Shown: one piece after another, positions 24,101-34,298 of the stretch | How the letters are laid out: every line of letters starts with the position of its first letter | Position numbering within the stretch: position 1 is the first letter of the stretch | Assembly (NCBI GenBank): GCA_029531795.1 | Contig: JAPEIS010000009.1 | Location: 1,984,001-2,048,000, forward strand | Direction: 5' to 3' | From: Sclerotinia nivalis | Taxonomy: Eukaryota; Ascomycota; Leotiomycetes; Helotiales; Sclerotiniaceae | DNA length: 64,000 nt | Program-made: the position numbers and the translations under genes | The notes under the pieces: model-generated | The model's database searches: none | What the model saw: only the letters and a program-made list of their open reading frames with translations | Told to the model about the DNA's origin: nothing

Positions 24101-27100
24101 GCGCCATAAATGTCTTTGTCGGATAGAAGAACATCATCGGCTAGTTGGACAAGTCTCAATCCATGCAAGCGCAGACATGGACTTCCATCACTTGTCACGC
24201 TTTCGATTGATAGCTCGCCGTTCACAGAGGAACATGAAGCTGTGCAATCGAGGTTGATACTACCGCGGGACACTTGTAGCTCCTCAATAAAGGTAGGCAC
24301 CTGTGGTCCGGCAAAGTTTCTACAAAGTCCTTTAGTCAAAGCAGCTAGTCCGACCTGGAAACTTGCATCGATGGTCGCTGGATGCAGGACAAAATGAGGA
24401 TTTTTTGACGCGGATTCGTTCCAAATTTTGGCTGCTGCAATCATGTCCGTCGTTGAAGTTGCCAGGCGCTCGACTCTACGGAAAATAGGACCATAGGCTA
24501 ATCCCAATCGTGCCATTTCCTCGTACCAACTTGTCGGAATAATTTGCCTTGGCAAATTGTATATTATGGGTTTTGGGAGGTCGGAAATAGGGTATGTACG
24601 TCGTCCTACTGATCCCTTACAATGCTGGATCCAAGTGGAACCTCTGTATGATGAAATTGTAAATTCAAACACGTTTTCAGTATTTTTGGTATCATTATGA
24701 TTGATAGAATGGAGGGATGTCACGACTTCCAATGGTTTCTCCTCGTCAAGAACAATGGCTGTTAAAACTGTCGTACGATAAACAGAGTAGCTGTCTTCGA
24801 TACCGGTCACCTGGCGAAAAGCTTCTCCAGCCATCGATACATATGAAGCAAAAGGGAATACCACGTCTCCCTTGACCTTATGATCTACCAGCCATGGAAC
24901 ATCCTCTAAGCTGATCATGATCCTCCAAACCGGATCAAGGTCTGTGGTATACGGGACCCGAAGTCCTAAAAGCTCATGATGACCGAAAATCCTTGACCTC
25001 CAAGCTTTTGTGACCCGACTTTCGTACCAATATGAAGTTGCATGATTCCAGGGATATGGCGGAAGGTCCGTAAGCATTTCCGCTTCTGGAATCAATCCGT
25101 GCCAGTCGATGACAAATCCATGCTGGTACAGCATCCCAAAAGCTGCCAAAATACTGCGTGTACTGTGAGAGGACCGAACCAGAGTCGGAAAATAGGTATA
25201 GGCAGCACCTATAGTAGCGCATATCTGTCTAAGAGGGCCAGCTAATGTTGAGTGAGGGCCGATTTCGAGCAATATATTTCCTGCGAGTCCTTCCGTTCCC
25301 AACAAAGATTTTAAGGCCGCGTTAAATCGTACCGGCGATACCAAGTTGGACACCCAATAGTCTGTAGACAGAGATTCTGCCGAAACTATTTTTTCACCCC
25401 ATACGCTTGAGAACATTGGTACAGATGGATTCTTTCTACAGATACTTCTGAGTTTTAACTCATCCTGCATCAAATCCCTATATTGGCTGGAAAGTGGCTT
25501 CATGTGAGGTGAGTGATAGGCGATATCTACTTTGAGTCGGCGTGCTAAGATGCCATGTTGATGAGATTTTATTTCTTCGATGACATCCAAAATAACATCT
25601 TCATCGCCAGAGATGGTTGTAGAGTCAGGACTATTTTCACATGCAATAACGACACCGGGTTTGAGAAATTTGCTAACTTCCTCAGAGCCAAGTCCAACCG
25701 CGGCCATAGCCCCCTTCAACTTTTGGTTTGTGGTCACAAATCCACGGTAATAGGCGATTATGATGGCTTCTTCCATGCCAATAGCACCTGTAGCGTACGC
25801 AGCAGCTATTTCGCCACTAGAATGACCCACTACTGCGCTCGGTTGAACACCGGCTGCATTGAGCATGTTGAAAATTGCAATCTGTAGCGCTGTGCATAAA
25901 GGCTGCGAAATCTCTGCGCGGTTTACTTTACTTGTTTCGAGTGGCTTGTCTAGTTCTGCTTCAATTGACCAGGCTGGTGGGTGCTGCAAGCTCTGCAAAA
26001 TGGTATCCATTCTTCTAATCGTCTCTCGAAATTTGACCTGGTCATATAGTAGCTCGCGGCCCATTTGCGCCCATTGTGCACCTTGTCCACTAAATATCAT
26101 GGTCACACCAGGATGTTTCGCTGGAACTTTAACGGTTGGTGCTATTCTCATGTCGTATTGATCCTCTTCTCCGCAAACTGCATATGTTCTATGCTGGTGG
26201 TATTCTCGGTGGTGGGCAAAAGTGTAAGCCAAATTTGGCAATGAGCCTCGATGCGTTTTGACATATTCTCGGTAACGTGCCGAGAGAGTTGAAAGAGATG
26301 AAGAGGAAGACGCGGACATTAGTAATAATAGCGGCGAACCGGATCGAACAGTGCGTTCACAAGATCTCAGGCTGGCGAATCTTGAGATATGAGTGTATGG
26401 GTGCTCAACAATTACATGCACATTGCTACCCCCAATTCCAAATGAATTTACCGCAATTCGTAAATCACGATCTATGGGCCAAGGGGTAAGCTCTTGCGGT
26501 ACCTTTAGTCCATATCTTTCGAACTCAATCTTGGGGTTCGGTGATGAGAACTTGATATTGGGCACAATTATGCCTTTTTCAAGCATCACAATACTTTTTA
26601 TGAGAGAGCTGATCCCCGAAGATCCTTCCGAGTGACCCACGTTTGGCTTGATGGATCCAATATAAACACCTTTCTCGCCAAAGACTTGTCCTATAGCTGC
26701 AGCTTCAATAGGGTCACCCGTTGGAGTGCCAGTCCCATGACATTCGATAAATGCAGTTCTTTGTGGATCTGAGCCGATATCACCATGAACTTTGCGCATC
26801 AGAGCAACTTGGGCTTCTGTACTAGGTTTCAGCAAGCCTTGACTACGCCCATCACAATTGACGCCAGTGTTCGTTATAACAGCTCTGATAGGTAGCCCTT
26901 TCTGAACCGCAGTTTCTAGTAGTTGGACATAGACTGCTGTGACTGCCTCTCCTCTGGCAAATCCATCGGCTGCGCTGTCAAAGGTTTTGCATGATCCTTC
27001 CGGGGATAGAATACCCTCTGCGCTCATCGCAGCAGTCATGGTTGGACCAAGTATCAGGTTTGCCCCAGCAACTATGGCACCATCACAATCGTCCATCTGA

Positions 27101-27714
27101 AGTGCCCTGCATGCTTCATGGAGTGCAATCAACGACGCGGAACATCCTGTCTTGATCACCATACTAGGGCCTCGTAAGTCGTTTTCATAGGATACCCTAT
27201 TGGCCAGCATCATGTCAACTTGACCACTCATGATGTAACCACCGCTGTGTTGATCTTCTTTCGCTTGTGACTGCAGCCAGTCCTCTGCAAACGTCCCGAC
27301 ATAGCATCCGATATTTTCGCCCCTGTACGCCGTTTCACCCGCGTTCTCAAAGCATTCCTTCACAACTTCAAGGAGAAGCCGTTGCTGCGGGTCGGTCTTC
27401 TTGACCTCATCTTCTGTGAGAGTAGATTGCGATGAGTCGAAGGAAGCAGGGTCTTGATCCAAAAAATAGCCATGTCGCGTTTTTATGGAACCTTTATTCC
27501 CGAGGGTATCACTGAAGCCCTCAACATTATAGCGAGTATAGGGAATTGGACCTCGCATGTCGTGACCATTGCGAAGTGTATCCCACAAAGTTTCGACACT
27601 ATTTATGCCTCCCGGCAATCTTAATGCAATCCCACATACAGCGACTGGCTTGCGGTAGGGTGCACCAGTTGACCGAATTGGATCACTATTGGTCTTTTCT
27701 TGGTGAGAAACCAT
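21181..27714 (-). CDS. Reducing polyketide synthase, KS-AT-DH-MT-KR-ACP, no enoylreductase
   Basis: Single uninterrupted exon of 2177 aa. The open frame extends 45 codons further upstream but without an ATG; the first ATG (27714) has A at -3 and G at +4, so I start there. Domains in order: KS (about 23-440; Cys191 in KTGCSASL, His326 in HGTGT, His361 in NVGHSEG), AT (about 536-870; Ser632 in GHSSGE), DH (about 910-1190; His945 of HxxxGxxxxP, Asp1116 in HPATIDASF), C-methyltransferase (LEIGAGTGGTTE near 1376), structural then catalytic KR (GGLGGLGRA near 1798; Tyr1936), ACP (Ser2128 in GLDSLMAIE). Only about 70 residues separate the structural region from the KR, leaving no room for an ER. It should iteratively make a C-methylated, partly reduced, unsaturated chain. 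Release mechanism is not evident. The flanking genes form a tailoring set. Confidence 0.93.
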   Translation of the reverse strand: MVSHQEKTNSDPIRSTGAPYRKPVAVCGIALRLPGGINSVETLWDTLRNGHDMRGPIPYTRYNVEGFSDTLGNKGSIKTRHGYFLDQDPASFDSSQSTLTEDEVKKTDPQQRLLLEVVKECFENAGETAYRGENIGCYVGTFAEDWLQSQAKEDQHSGGYIMSGQVDMMLANRVSYENDLRGPSMVIKTGCSASLIALHEACRALQMDDCDGAIVAGANLILGPTMTAAMSAEGILSPEGSCKTFDSAADGFARGEAVTAVYVQLLETAVQKGLPIRAVITNTGVNCDGRSQGLLKPSTEAQVALMRKVHGDIGSDPQRTAFIECHGTGTPTGDPIEAAAIGQVFGEKGVYIGSIKPNVGHSEGSSGISSLIKSIVMLEKGIIVPNIKFSSPNPKIEFERYGLKVPQELTPWPIDRDLRIAVNSFGIGGSNVHVIVEHPYTHISRFASLRSCERTVRSGSPLLLLMSASSSSSLSTLSARYREYVKTHRGSLPNLAYTFAHHREYHQHRTYAVCGEEDQYDMRIAPTVKVPAKHPGVTMIFSGQGAQWAQMGRELLYDQVKFRETIRRMDTILQSLQHPPAWSIEAELDKPLETSKVNRAEISQPLCTALQIAIFNMLNAAGVQPSAVVGHSSGEIAAAYATGAIGMEEAIIIAYYRGFVTTNQKLKGAMAAVGLGSEEVSKFLKPGVVIACENSPDSTTISGDEDVILDVIEEIKSHQHGILARRLKVDIAYHSPHMKPLSSQYRDLMQDELKLRSICRKNPSVPMFSSVWGEKIVSAESLSTDYWVSNLVSPVRFNAALKSLLGTEGLAGNILLEIGPHSTLAGPLRQICATIGAAYTYFPTLVRSSHSTRSILAAFGMLYQHGFVIDWHGLIPEAEMLTDLPPYPWNHATSYWYESRVTKAWRSRIFGHHELLGLRVPYTTDLDPVWRIMISLEDVPWLVDHKVKGDVVFPFASYVSMAGEAFRQVTGIEDSYSVYRTTVLTAIVLDEEKPLEVVTSLHSINHNDTKNTENVFEFTISSYRGSTWIQHCKGSVGRRTYPISDLPKPIIYNLPRQIIPTSWYEEMARLGLAYGPIFRRVERLATSTTDMIAAAKIWNESASKNPHFVLHPATIDASFQVGLAALTKGLCRNFAGPQVPTFIEELQVSRGSINLDCTASCSSVNGELSIESVTSDGSPCLRLHGLRLVQLADDVLLSDKDIYGAARLEWVTDYDFQPAASLVKIPTSSNAGKQIIEELALLCVVESRELLRDLKPSMPHLVKYRAWLEKITDEALADKHPVLENTSVLVSLSADERFRKIEDLTKVAYSSPLVFSFVEAIMRIRNNIQQIFTGSVDTLELLLRENALAHVYDAVSFDYGDFICALSDTVPDLRILEIGAGTGGTTELILRGLQNSDQFPQYSKYTFTDISAGFFPKARERFANAMNMEFKVFDISRDPLSQGFEPNSYDLILAANVVHATPSLSQTLQNLQPLLLPRGQLVLTEFCTSFRAPNYIYGNFSGWWLGESDNRKWEPYVNIDRWDNELKAAGFSGANDIVLDATEPYQYCATIVAQKLSEEENPKNSIAILCEKPEASFNQTLREYFRQNGYDACFLALHHSSRVEGDCIASFDLEAGFFENISADKFVLFQNLLRNLGDKKLLWLMPPSQINSVDPSSSQSLGMIRTARSELDLSITTLEVDSITGNFAKLVMDVFQKVRGWKDHGNLAPDREFAIHKNLVKVGRYRPFELQQELHTASLSERYLSYSRSTENGSSYTSKLHSMPIPVTSECNSTADVPSAITRATIQFDPEATYMMTGGLGGLGRAIAVWLAERGVHNLLFLSPNSGSKPSDQRLFTELESMGCMTVVKRGLAQSESDICGAIEAAKTPIKGVIHLAMQLRDASVLDMTYDNWSNVISPKVDGAWNLHNKLGNNLDFFVMTSSLSTVYYQPGQSNYNAANTFMESFCQYRHNLGLPASVLNVCPIEDVGFVAENSDTRRKLKSQGHWFLTSRTFLEFLELAIANSSPRTSDESDNQRGKPWTNTSHIVMGLLSELPLDDPANRATWRRDRRMGLYHNTKGQKLMPTSSIWSELKEFIARVDNYPDLLSEKSSIEFLAREIGKCIFNFIMRPEEEIDISLSLAQVGLDSLMAIELRRWWKQMFRFEISVLEIMNSGTIAELGNIAGEVLKKRLTEGSQ

Positions 27715-29122
27715 CGTCAGATTATCACTGACCGTGATTGTAAGGGAAGTGTTGAAGTAATCGTTGATATGAGAAACAAAAAGTAAATACGAGTAGCAAA
27801 GCTTTGTATTGGTCGAAATTGCGCTCTCTGCTACGTGAGAAGGATTCAAGACGATATGGAAAGAAGTGCTTATAATGATTTATTGCAAAGCTAAAGAGAG
27901 AGGAAAAGGAGTGGGCTCTAAAGCCAGGTCATATGCGTGACTTATAGAGATATAGAATCGCAAAGAAGATTTTAGAATCTTTTAACATATCACTAATATA
28001 TGCCAGCCCACAAGCTGGAATCCATCACACTACGTGAATGATTAAAAGGGTAGTTCGTTACTCGGAACCGCGTTTGCTCAAAGAAAATTTGCCCTTACTA
28101 CAAAAATCTGATCGTCATCATTGATAATATTTTTAGAACTGATAACAATATTACTCGTGCAGAATCATGTATATTCAACTGCACACCCTGATGCAGCTCG
28201 AGTAGTAATGGGATTAGTTGTGCATCGAAAGATAAGACTGTTCAAGTATGGTAATCACGGCATAATGTCCCACCGTATCAATAGCACCATACATCATCAG
28301 CAGCAAATCCTGGCATTAGTTATGTGTTACGCCGTGAAAAGGAAGGAGTTTGCTCGGGTAAAGAGCTTCTGGTATGGTGCGTTGTATTGAGAATAACATA
28401 AATTAAGGAAGCAACAAATGCAGCCTGCATACCCGTCCCCAAGAGCACACCACAGTACTACCTATCACCTTGTTGAGCTTTCGGAGCACAGTAATCAGAG
28501 AACAATGCCTGTCCATCCTAGCTTGGAAGAAGTTCCACAGTGATTTTCTTTTGGACACCCAGGATAAGAATAGTTGATTCATAGATATTTTTGTAAGTTA
28601 ATTAGTTTGTAATCAAATAAGCACATACAGTTTTAAGTGAACCACCCAAATTTTGGCAAGATACACCTACTTTTAATTGAACTATAACTTTCTCAATAAT
28701 GACTCAATTATTATAATTTTAATACAGTCTTAGCTGTCTTAGCTTATAATACACTAAAATATAATAATTCAAGATCTTTAAGCTTGATAATAGCTCATAA
28801 AGTATGCCCCTTAATTTGCATGCACTTAATTTGAGACCTCACCGAGTATCGTTTGACTAAATTAACATTGATATCGGTTGCCCGCGCAAATACCACAAAG
28901 TTTCGTCTGTAGCAGTTCAGGTGTGCTCAAACCTTTAGATCAATATTCAGAAGCGGCTTAAAAGTCTGATATTCTAGTGATCCAAGTAATGCTAGTATTC
29001 ACGACGTGATCCTTAGACAGGTAATAGGCTCGAAATAATGGTTGTCTTCATTGAGCTGGCAGAAAATAAACTTGAATTCAGACATAGTAATCACAGCTAC
29101 AAATGGGGAGTCTATTACTCCA
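27715..29122. promoter_or_regulatory. PKS upstream region and spacer to the oxygenase gene
   Basis: About 1.4 kb. The 300 bp next to the PKS start holds its promoter (CTATAAGT around 27935-27945 on the minus strand). The middle (28560-28850) is strongly AT-rich. A 89-codon plus frame at 28121-28390 has no recognisable features. No gene could be supported. Confidence 0.5.
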
Positions 29123-30371
29123 TTAAGTAGTTTCGAAGAGGTTTCCATCGACGCTCTTGGAAACAGCTTCGGCCTGAGCCTGAGCTCGTTTCTGAATTTC
29201 GACCACCACATTGTGACCCCATTCTAAACTCGTCATGACCTTTCCGTCTTGCTCACGATGAGGAATCAGGGGACTGTCGAACGCCTTCATTAAGCTCTTG
29301 TTTTCTGGACGAGTAGCAATAATTACACTCATACGATCATGGGGTCGTTGTTGGCCGGGTGCTTTAACGACACGGTGCATGCCTGACTTGAGCACATTAT
29401 TGGTGAATATCTCCATAGCATCACCGAGATTCACGATTGCATAGCCAGGCTCCGGGCGTATCCAACGCCAGTCTTCATTCTTGACATTGAAACCTTCAAT
29501 CTCAGCATTCGCAGCCGTGGTCTGAAGCCCGCCCAACCATGTGAACAATATAGTAATGCTAGTTGCATCTTTGTGGGCTGGAAAGCCATCTGCGGTACTC
29601 TGTTGAACACTAGGAATCCCGAGATATCGTAAGGTGCGAATGAAATCCCCGGAGTCATCATTCAGGCGATGCAGCTTCGTGAAAGTTTCATTAGGTAGTT
29701 CGAGTTTTTTCTCGAGCACGGACAATATAGCACGTGCAATGATGTTGCCGCACTGGAGAGCCTGCCTGAATGTGTTCTCGTCTTGAGCAAGCCAGCTTGG
29801 AAGCCCGCCGCCTGCAACTTTGGTTCCGAAGAACTCGCTTTGAGGCACCTAGAAAATTGTTAGCACTCAAACGTTGACCGGAGCCTTGAAATTACAGGAA
29901 AGACGTACATTCAGAACCTCTAGCTCGTCCGGCATTCCGCCTTGGCCGGAACTACGGAATAGATAGCTGTTGTCGTTGTTAGTGCACAAGTCCGTCTCCG
30001 TATTTAGACATACAGATTACTTACCCACGATCAAAAACTCTAGTCCCGGGAAGCACCTGGTATTTGAGCTTCTCTTCCAACGGAGTGGCGGAGAAACGAT
30101 CGCGACCGAGTTGGCAGAGGTTGCAGGCGCTGCGCCAAATTTGACGACCTATGGCATGGTCGAGCATATCAAGATAGAAGAAACTAGTGGTTGTACAACT
30201 TTCAAAGACAAGCTGAGCTTCAGCCTCGTCGCCATCGAGAAGTTTGGAGAGTGAAATCTTCTTTAATTCGATAGTTGGCACGTCTTCTGGAAATGGCGCA
30301 GGATAAAAGTCTTGAACATTGAAGTCGCCAGCAATACGCAGAGCTTCCTTGGTGCGCGTTTGGATGGTCAT
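29123..30371 (-). CDS. 2-oxoglutarate/Fe(II)-dependent dioxygenase (isopenicillin N synthase-like fold)
   Basis: Three exons: 30371-30025, 29966-29909, 29848-29123, giving 376 aa. The first ATG (30371) is used; an upstream extension of the frame lacks ATG. Donors are GTAAGT and GTACGT, and each intron has a CTAACA branch site and a clear AG acceptor. The C-terminal jelly-roll domain carries the iron triad His227-x-Asp229 (in PAHKDAT) and His293 (in GMHRVV), and the 2-oxoglutarate-binding RMS at about 307-309. Family members hydroxylate, desaturate or ring-close natural products using O2 and 2-oxoglutarate. It is transcribed in the same direction as the PKS and divergently from the SDR. A role in oxidising the polyketide is inference. 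Confidence 0.9.
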
Positions 30372-30485
30372 GTTGATGGCAATGAAGATGGTATGGTAGG
30401 CTACCAAAGTTGATTATGCCTCAATGTTAGATATCTCAGGGAGCCATTATATGATATTTACCGAATACCTAGATATAGCTTCAAT

Positions 30486-30495
30486 CTTTTATATA
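30486..30495 (-). promoter_or_regulatory. TATA box of the oxygenase gene
   Basis: TATATAAAAG on the minus strand, 115 bp upstream of the ATG at 30371, a usual distance for fungal promoters. Confidence 0.6.
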
Positions 30496-30776
30496 CCTAA
30501 TCGGGCAATATTTCTAACTCGAATTAAATATTGGAATTCATCTTGAGACAAATGTTCTTTTTGCCGAATTTGGTCACCGCAAGTACTAGGTAGTATGTAA
30601 GGTTGAGGCTAGGCTCGGGCCGTTTCATAACGTAATGCTTAAGTGGATCAGGGATGTAACTATTTCAACCGGCTTTTGACACCATCTTCGCGATGCTGAG
30701 CCTTCTTACTGCATTTCTGCGTCGTTTGTAGTTTTTACAAATCAACAACAAATGCATATACATATACCTGATTATG

Positions 30777-30790
30777 CCGAATACGAGCGG
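30777..30790. promoter_or_regulatory. CCG-N8-CGG palindrome, candidate Zn2Cys6 site
   Basis: CCGAATACGAGCGG, an everted pair of CGG half-sites as bound by dimeric Gal4-type regulators. It lies between the two TATA boxes. No such regulator gene is visible in the island. Confidence 0.35.
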
Positions 30791-30861
30791 CGTAAAGATT
30801 TGGTTACAAATGACATAGATGCATATGCCGAGAAAAGCAGGATTTTTGTCTATATTTATGC

Positions 30862-30871
30862 CCGAGTACGG
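30862..30871. promoter_or_regulatory. CCG-N4-CGG palindrome, candidate Zn2Cys6 site
   Basis: CCGAGTACGG, close to the TATA box of the SDR gene. It shares the GA(A/G)TACG core with the first palindrome, which raises the chance that both are copies of one site type. Confidence 0.35.
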
Positions 30872-30889
30872 CGCATATTCTGTATCAGA

Positions 30890-30896
30890 TATAAAA
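30890..30896 (+). promoter_or_regulatory. TATA box of the SDR gene
   Basis: TATAAAA, 114 bp upstream of the ATG at 31004, followed by a CT-rich leader (30930-30980) typical of fungal transcription starts. Confidence 0.6.
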
Positions 30897-31003
30897 CCTT
30901 TATTTTTAAGTGATTCTATTCTTTTTCAGCTGACCGCACTTCCCCTCTTTTCACATCCATTTATCTCTCACCCTACTTCATTTCATTGACCCTAGAATCA
31001 AAT

Positions 31004-31845
31004 ATGGCTACCAGGAAGGTTATTCTTGTTACCGGCGCCAATCAAGGCCTAGGCTTTGCCACTATCAAAGTCGCAGCAAATCGCGACCCTTCCGCTTATT
31101 ATATTCTTGCTTGTCGTGATATGAACGCCGGCGTCAAGGCAGTAGATGAACTGAAGAAGAGTGGAATTTCTGCGTCTCTCGACGTGGTGCAGCTTGATGT
31201 CACCAAAGATGCCGAAATCACCAAGGCTGTCGAACTCGTCACTACTAAGTATGGCAAGCTTGATGGTAAGCTTACACACAGCTTCAGCATGCGATGATAC
31301 TTTGAATTAAACAGCTAATTTTTGAAGTCCTTGTCAATAACGCAGGCATAGTTCGTCTACCCAAAGATGCCTCACTCGAAGCCCTCAGAGCATCATACAC
31401 GGAGATGATTGATGTCAATGTAAGCTCGGTCGCGTGCATTTGCGCCGCGTTCCAACCGCTGCTCGGCAAATCTACCCAGCCCAAGGTTATCAATATCACT
31501 TCAGGCTTAGCAAGCATTACCAATTGCCTGACCAAGCCAATGCGCCGCTCTCCACCTTATGCCACGACCAAGGTTGCTTTAAACGGGCTTACGGCACATC
31601 TTCAAGGGGTGGAGAATGAACGCGTCACTCTTGAGAGGTCTAACGAATCCGCATCGGACGTCACGCAGATCAACTACTACGCTGCTTCCCCTGGTTTCCT
31701 CAAAACAGCTTTTATGAATTTCCATCCTGCGGGGGCAGATCCTATTACGGGTGCAGAAGTAGTAGTGCAGCTCATAAGCAATCAATATCCTGGTGGCACA
31801 CAATGGGAATACGAGGCGGGCAAGATGCAAAAAGTACCTTGGTAG
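31004..31845 (+). CDS. Classical short-chain dehydrogenase/reductase
   Basis: Two exons, 31004-31265 and 31328-31845, giving 259 aa; the intron begins GTAAGC and the junction restores VLVNNAG. The start is the first ATG (AATATGG context). The nucleotide-binding TGANQGLG (10-17), NNAG (91-94), catalytic Ser146 (in NITSG) and YATTK (Tyr165, Lys169) are all present, so it should be an active NAD(P)H-dependent carbonyl reductase or alcohol dehydrogenase, close in pattern to the carbonyl-reductase (CBR1-like) group. Divergent from the oxygenase; likely reduces or oxidises a polyketide oxygen function. The substrate is unknown. Confidence 0.9.
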
Positions 31846-32364
31846 ACACTAGTAGCGGCGTAGACTTCTGCACAAGTTTGGAGGTTAAAGTGGTAGTATG
31901 CAGGAAGCATGGGCTCTGAATGGTATCACAAATAGCTTGTAGTTTGATTTTTGATATGCCGGAAACTTTTGACCCTTATTGTGGGTGGTGGAATACAATC
32001 AATCGCTCTTGTTTTCTTCAATTTATTGTGCCACAGAAATGAAAATGGCGTCCTAGTCTACGCCGCTCAGTTGTCGGAATCACCATCTTGATCGAGTGTT
32101 GATCAGCAATCTTTCTCATTTTGATTTTTCCGCCGGAACATATCTTACGTTTACTCGGTCACACTGTTTAAAAATTCAAATTTGGGTGGGTGGGTAGCAT
32201 AGTCGTGAGGTTGGGTGAGGCTATGACACCCAAGTCACGATGCAGAAAATTTCTGAAATTATTTCCGAGCCCCTTTTCGGGGTCTATAAGATTGGCAGGT
32301 GACGAAGAGGTTTTTTTGTCCGCATTCAATTTTTCATCACTGCGATCATTCCTTTGTAGCAGAT
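31846..32364. promoter_or_regulatory. Promoter region of the FAD oxidase gene
   Basis: 519 bp between the SDR stop and the oxidase ATG. An earlier GTG in the oxidase frame (32299) is not preferred because the ATG at 32365 directly precedes a good signal peptide. No other gene is seen. Confidence 0.5.
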
Positions 32365-34048
32365 ATGCAGCATCTATTTGTCGCTCTGATCTGCCTATTC
32401 GTAACCATTTGCCATGGAGCAAATGTAACATTGTTGTCCGATCTACAGCAACTGAACTTGTCCTCAGGCGCGGAAATTGGGCTTAACCTCTCAAGTTCTA
32501 TAGGCTTTACTTCACGATGGTCAAGCTATGATGCACCGGACTACATTGTCGGCGTGAAGCCCTTCACTCATGACGATGTGGCTAAAGTTGTACGAGTTCC
32601 CTTGAACCGGCTTGATTTATGGGGCTGGCAACTAACAACATGATTCACGTAGGTTGGCTTTGCCACAAAGTCCTCCACTCCCTTCTTGTCGACAGGGGGG
32701 GGGCATGGTTTTTCAATTACTCTTGGAAAACTTCAGTCTGGCATTTTGCTCGACTTATCCAATTTCAACAATGTTAGTGTCGATACAAATGACAACACAT
32801 TGACCATTGGTGGTGCAGTTCGCTTTGCCGATATTCTTGAACCACTAGACCAGGCACAGAAAGAACTTCGTAAGTTTTACAATTTACGACGAAGTCTGCA
32901 GGCAGCTAACATACAAAAAGCTATTGGATCTGTATCTTGTGTCGGGATGGTTGGTGCCACACTTGGCGGCGGAGTGAGTAGATACAATGGCCTCCACGGA
33001 ATGCTTCTGGATTCATTAGCAAGTGTGAAAATGGTCACGGCGTCCGGCAACATAGTCACCGCTTCCACTTCGGAGAATTCTGAACTCTTCTGGGGCATTC
33101 GCGGTGCGGGATTTAACTATGGCACTGTTCTTGAAGCCACCTATTTCATTTATGACCATTCAACACCACTGGTGCTTAATGCAGATTTCCTCTTTGCACC
33201 AAATGCTAGCCAGGATATCTTGCAGTACTTCAAAACCTTTGAAATTGGACTCCCGGCGGAACTTTCCTTGATTTTCCTAGCAGCCTATGCATCGGAATTT
33301 GGTGGTGTGAGTTTCTCATCTTTGCCGCATGTTATGGGCTGACAATAAGCGTTTTGTTAGTCATTTATCATCGTAAATGCCGTCTATACCGGTTCTCAAT
33401 CTGAGGGGGAAAAGCTCCTTCAGCCGCTTTTCAATGCTTCTCCAAAACTGAAAAACTTGACAATGGTTCCCTGGGCATCAGTCAATGCCGTGTCATTCTT
33501 TGGAGCCGATAACGAGCCTTGCACTGGCAGTACCCCACACAACGTCTATGGTGGAGCTGTTCACTACTTTGACATTCCCACCTTCCAAAACTTTTACGAG
33601 GATTACAATGAACTCATTTCATCCAATCCTGTGGAATTAGATGGGACTGTCTACTTCATCGAATTCTTTGCTAAACAGGCTGTGGAAGCTGTCGCCTCCA
33701 ATGCCACAGCATATCCTTGGCGTAACATCACTGCACACCTGTAAGTGTTGTTTTCCAACTATAATTAACGAAGCTAATTATGATTGTGGATATAGACTGT
33801 TCAATTTTGCGTACGACACCATTGGCGGCCCTCTTGATAATAAGATTAATCAATTTGGAAGAGCAGCACGCAAAAACTTCACAGATGCAAGTGGGTTTGC
33901 GCAGCCGGAGCTCTACGTCTCATATGGACATGGAGACGAGGACTTAGAAACATTATATTCTGCACAAAACCTACCATTTCTGAGGTCTTTGAAAGCAGAA
34001 TGGGACCCAAACAATGTCTATAGATACAATTATCCGTTGTTGCCATAG
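32365..34048 (+). CDS. Secreted BBE-type FAD-linked oxidase
   Basis: Five exons: 32365-32589, 32653-32869, 32921-33306, 33361-33740, 33796-34048, giving 486 aa, the usual size. Intron 2 (51 nt, GTAAGT to AAAAAG) lies in a readable frame but its removal restores the family motif. Residues 1-18 are a signal peptide (MQHLFVALICLFVTICHG). The PCMH-type FAD domain has His93 in TGGGHG and Cys154 in SVSCVGMVG, the positions used for bicovalent FAD attachment in berberine-bridge-like enzymes, followed by ATLGGG and FWGIRGAGFNYG. The C-terminal BBE segment is present (NNVYRYNYP). Several N-x-S/T sites agree with secretion. Such enzymes oxidise alcohols or close rings in fungal natural products. Convergent with the next gene. 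Confidence 0.9.
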
Positions 34049-34298
34049 AACCAGGCTGGGTGATTGTGTTATCGTCACCCATTTACTGTTATTGTAGCAG
34101 TTCGGACAATAGAGGGACTGAAAATATGCTACAATGGATTGAATAATATCATTTTTCCCGAACCACGTTGTAAAATCGCAAACTTTTCTGTTTGGGAAAT
34201 CAATAGAACTGCCGCTGTATGAAAACCACCACATAGAGACAACATAACTAGATTCTATCCCAGCTGTGAGCAGATATAACTTTCGTATTGCCAGACTT

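Larger units (their letters stand above)
30372..31003. promoter_or_regulatory. Bidirectional promoter between oxygenase and SDR genes
   Basis: 632 bp shared by two divergent cluster genes, with a TATA box for each direction and two CCG/CGG palindromes listed separately. Its compactness suggests the two genes are co-regulated. Confidence 0.65.

Noticed and set aside
21176..27731. Many 60-110 codon plus-strand frames across the PKS
   Set aside because: All are antisense shadows of the intact PKS reading frame.
28121..28390. 89-codon plus-strand frame between PKS and oxygenase
   Set aside because: No domain, no codon or splice structure, low complexity; probably chance.
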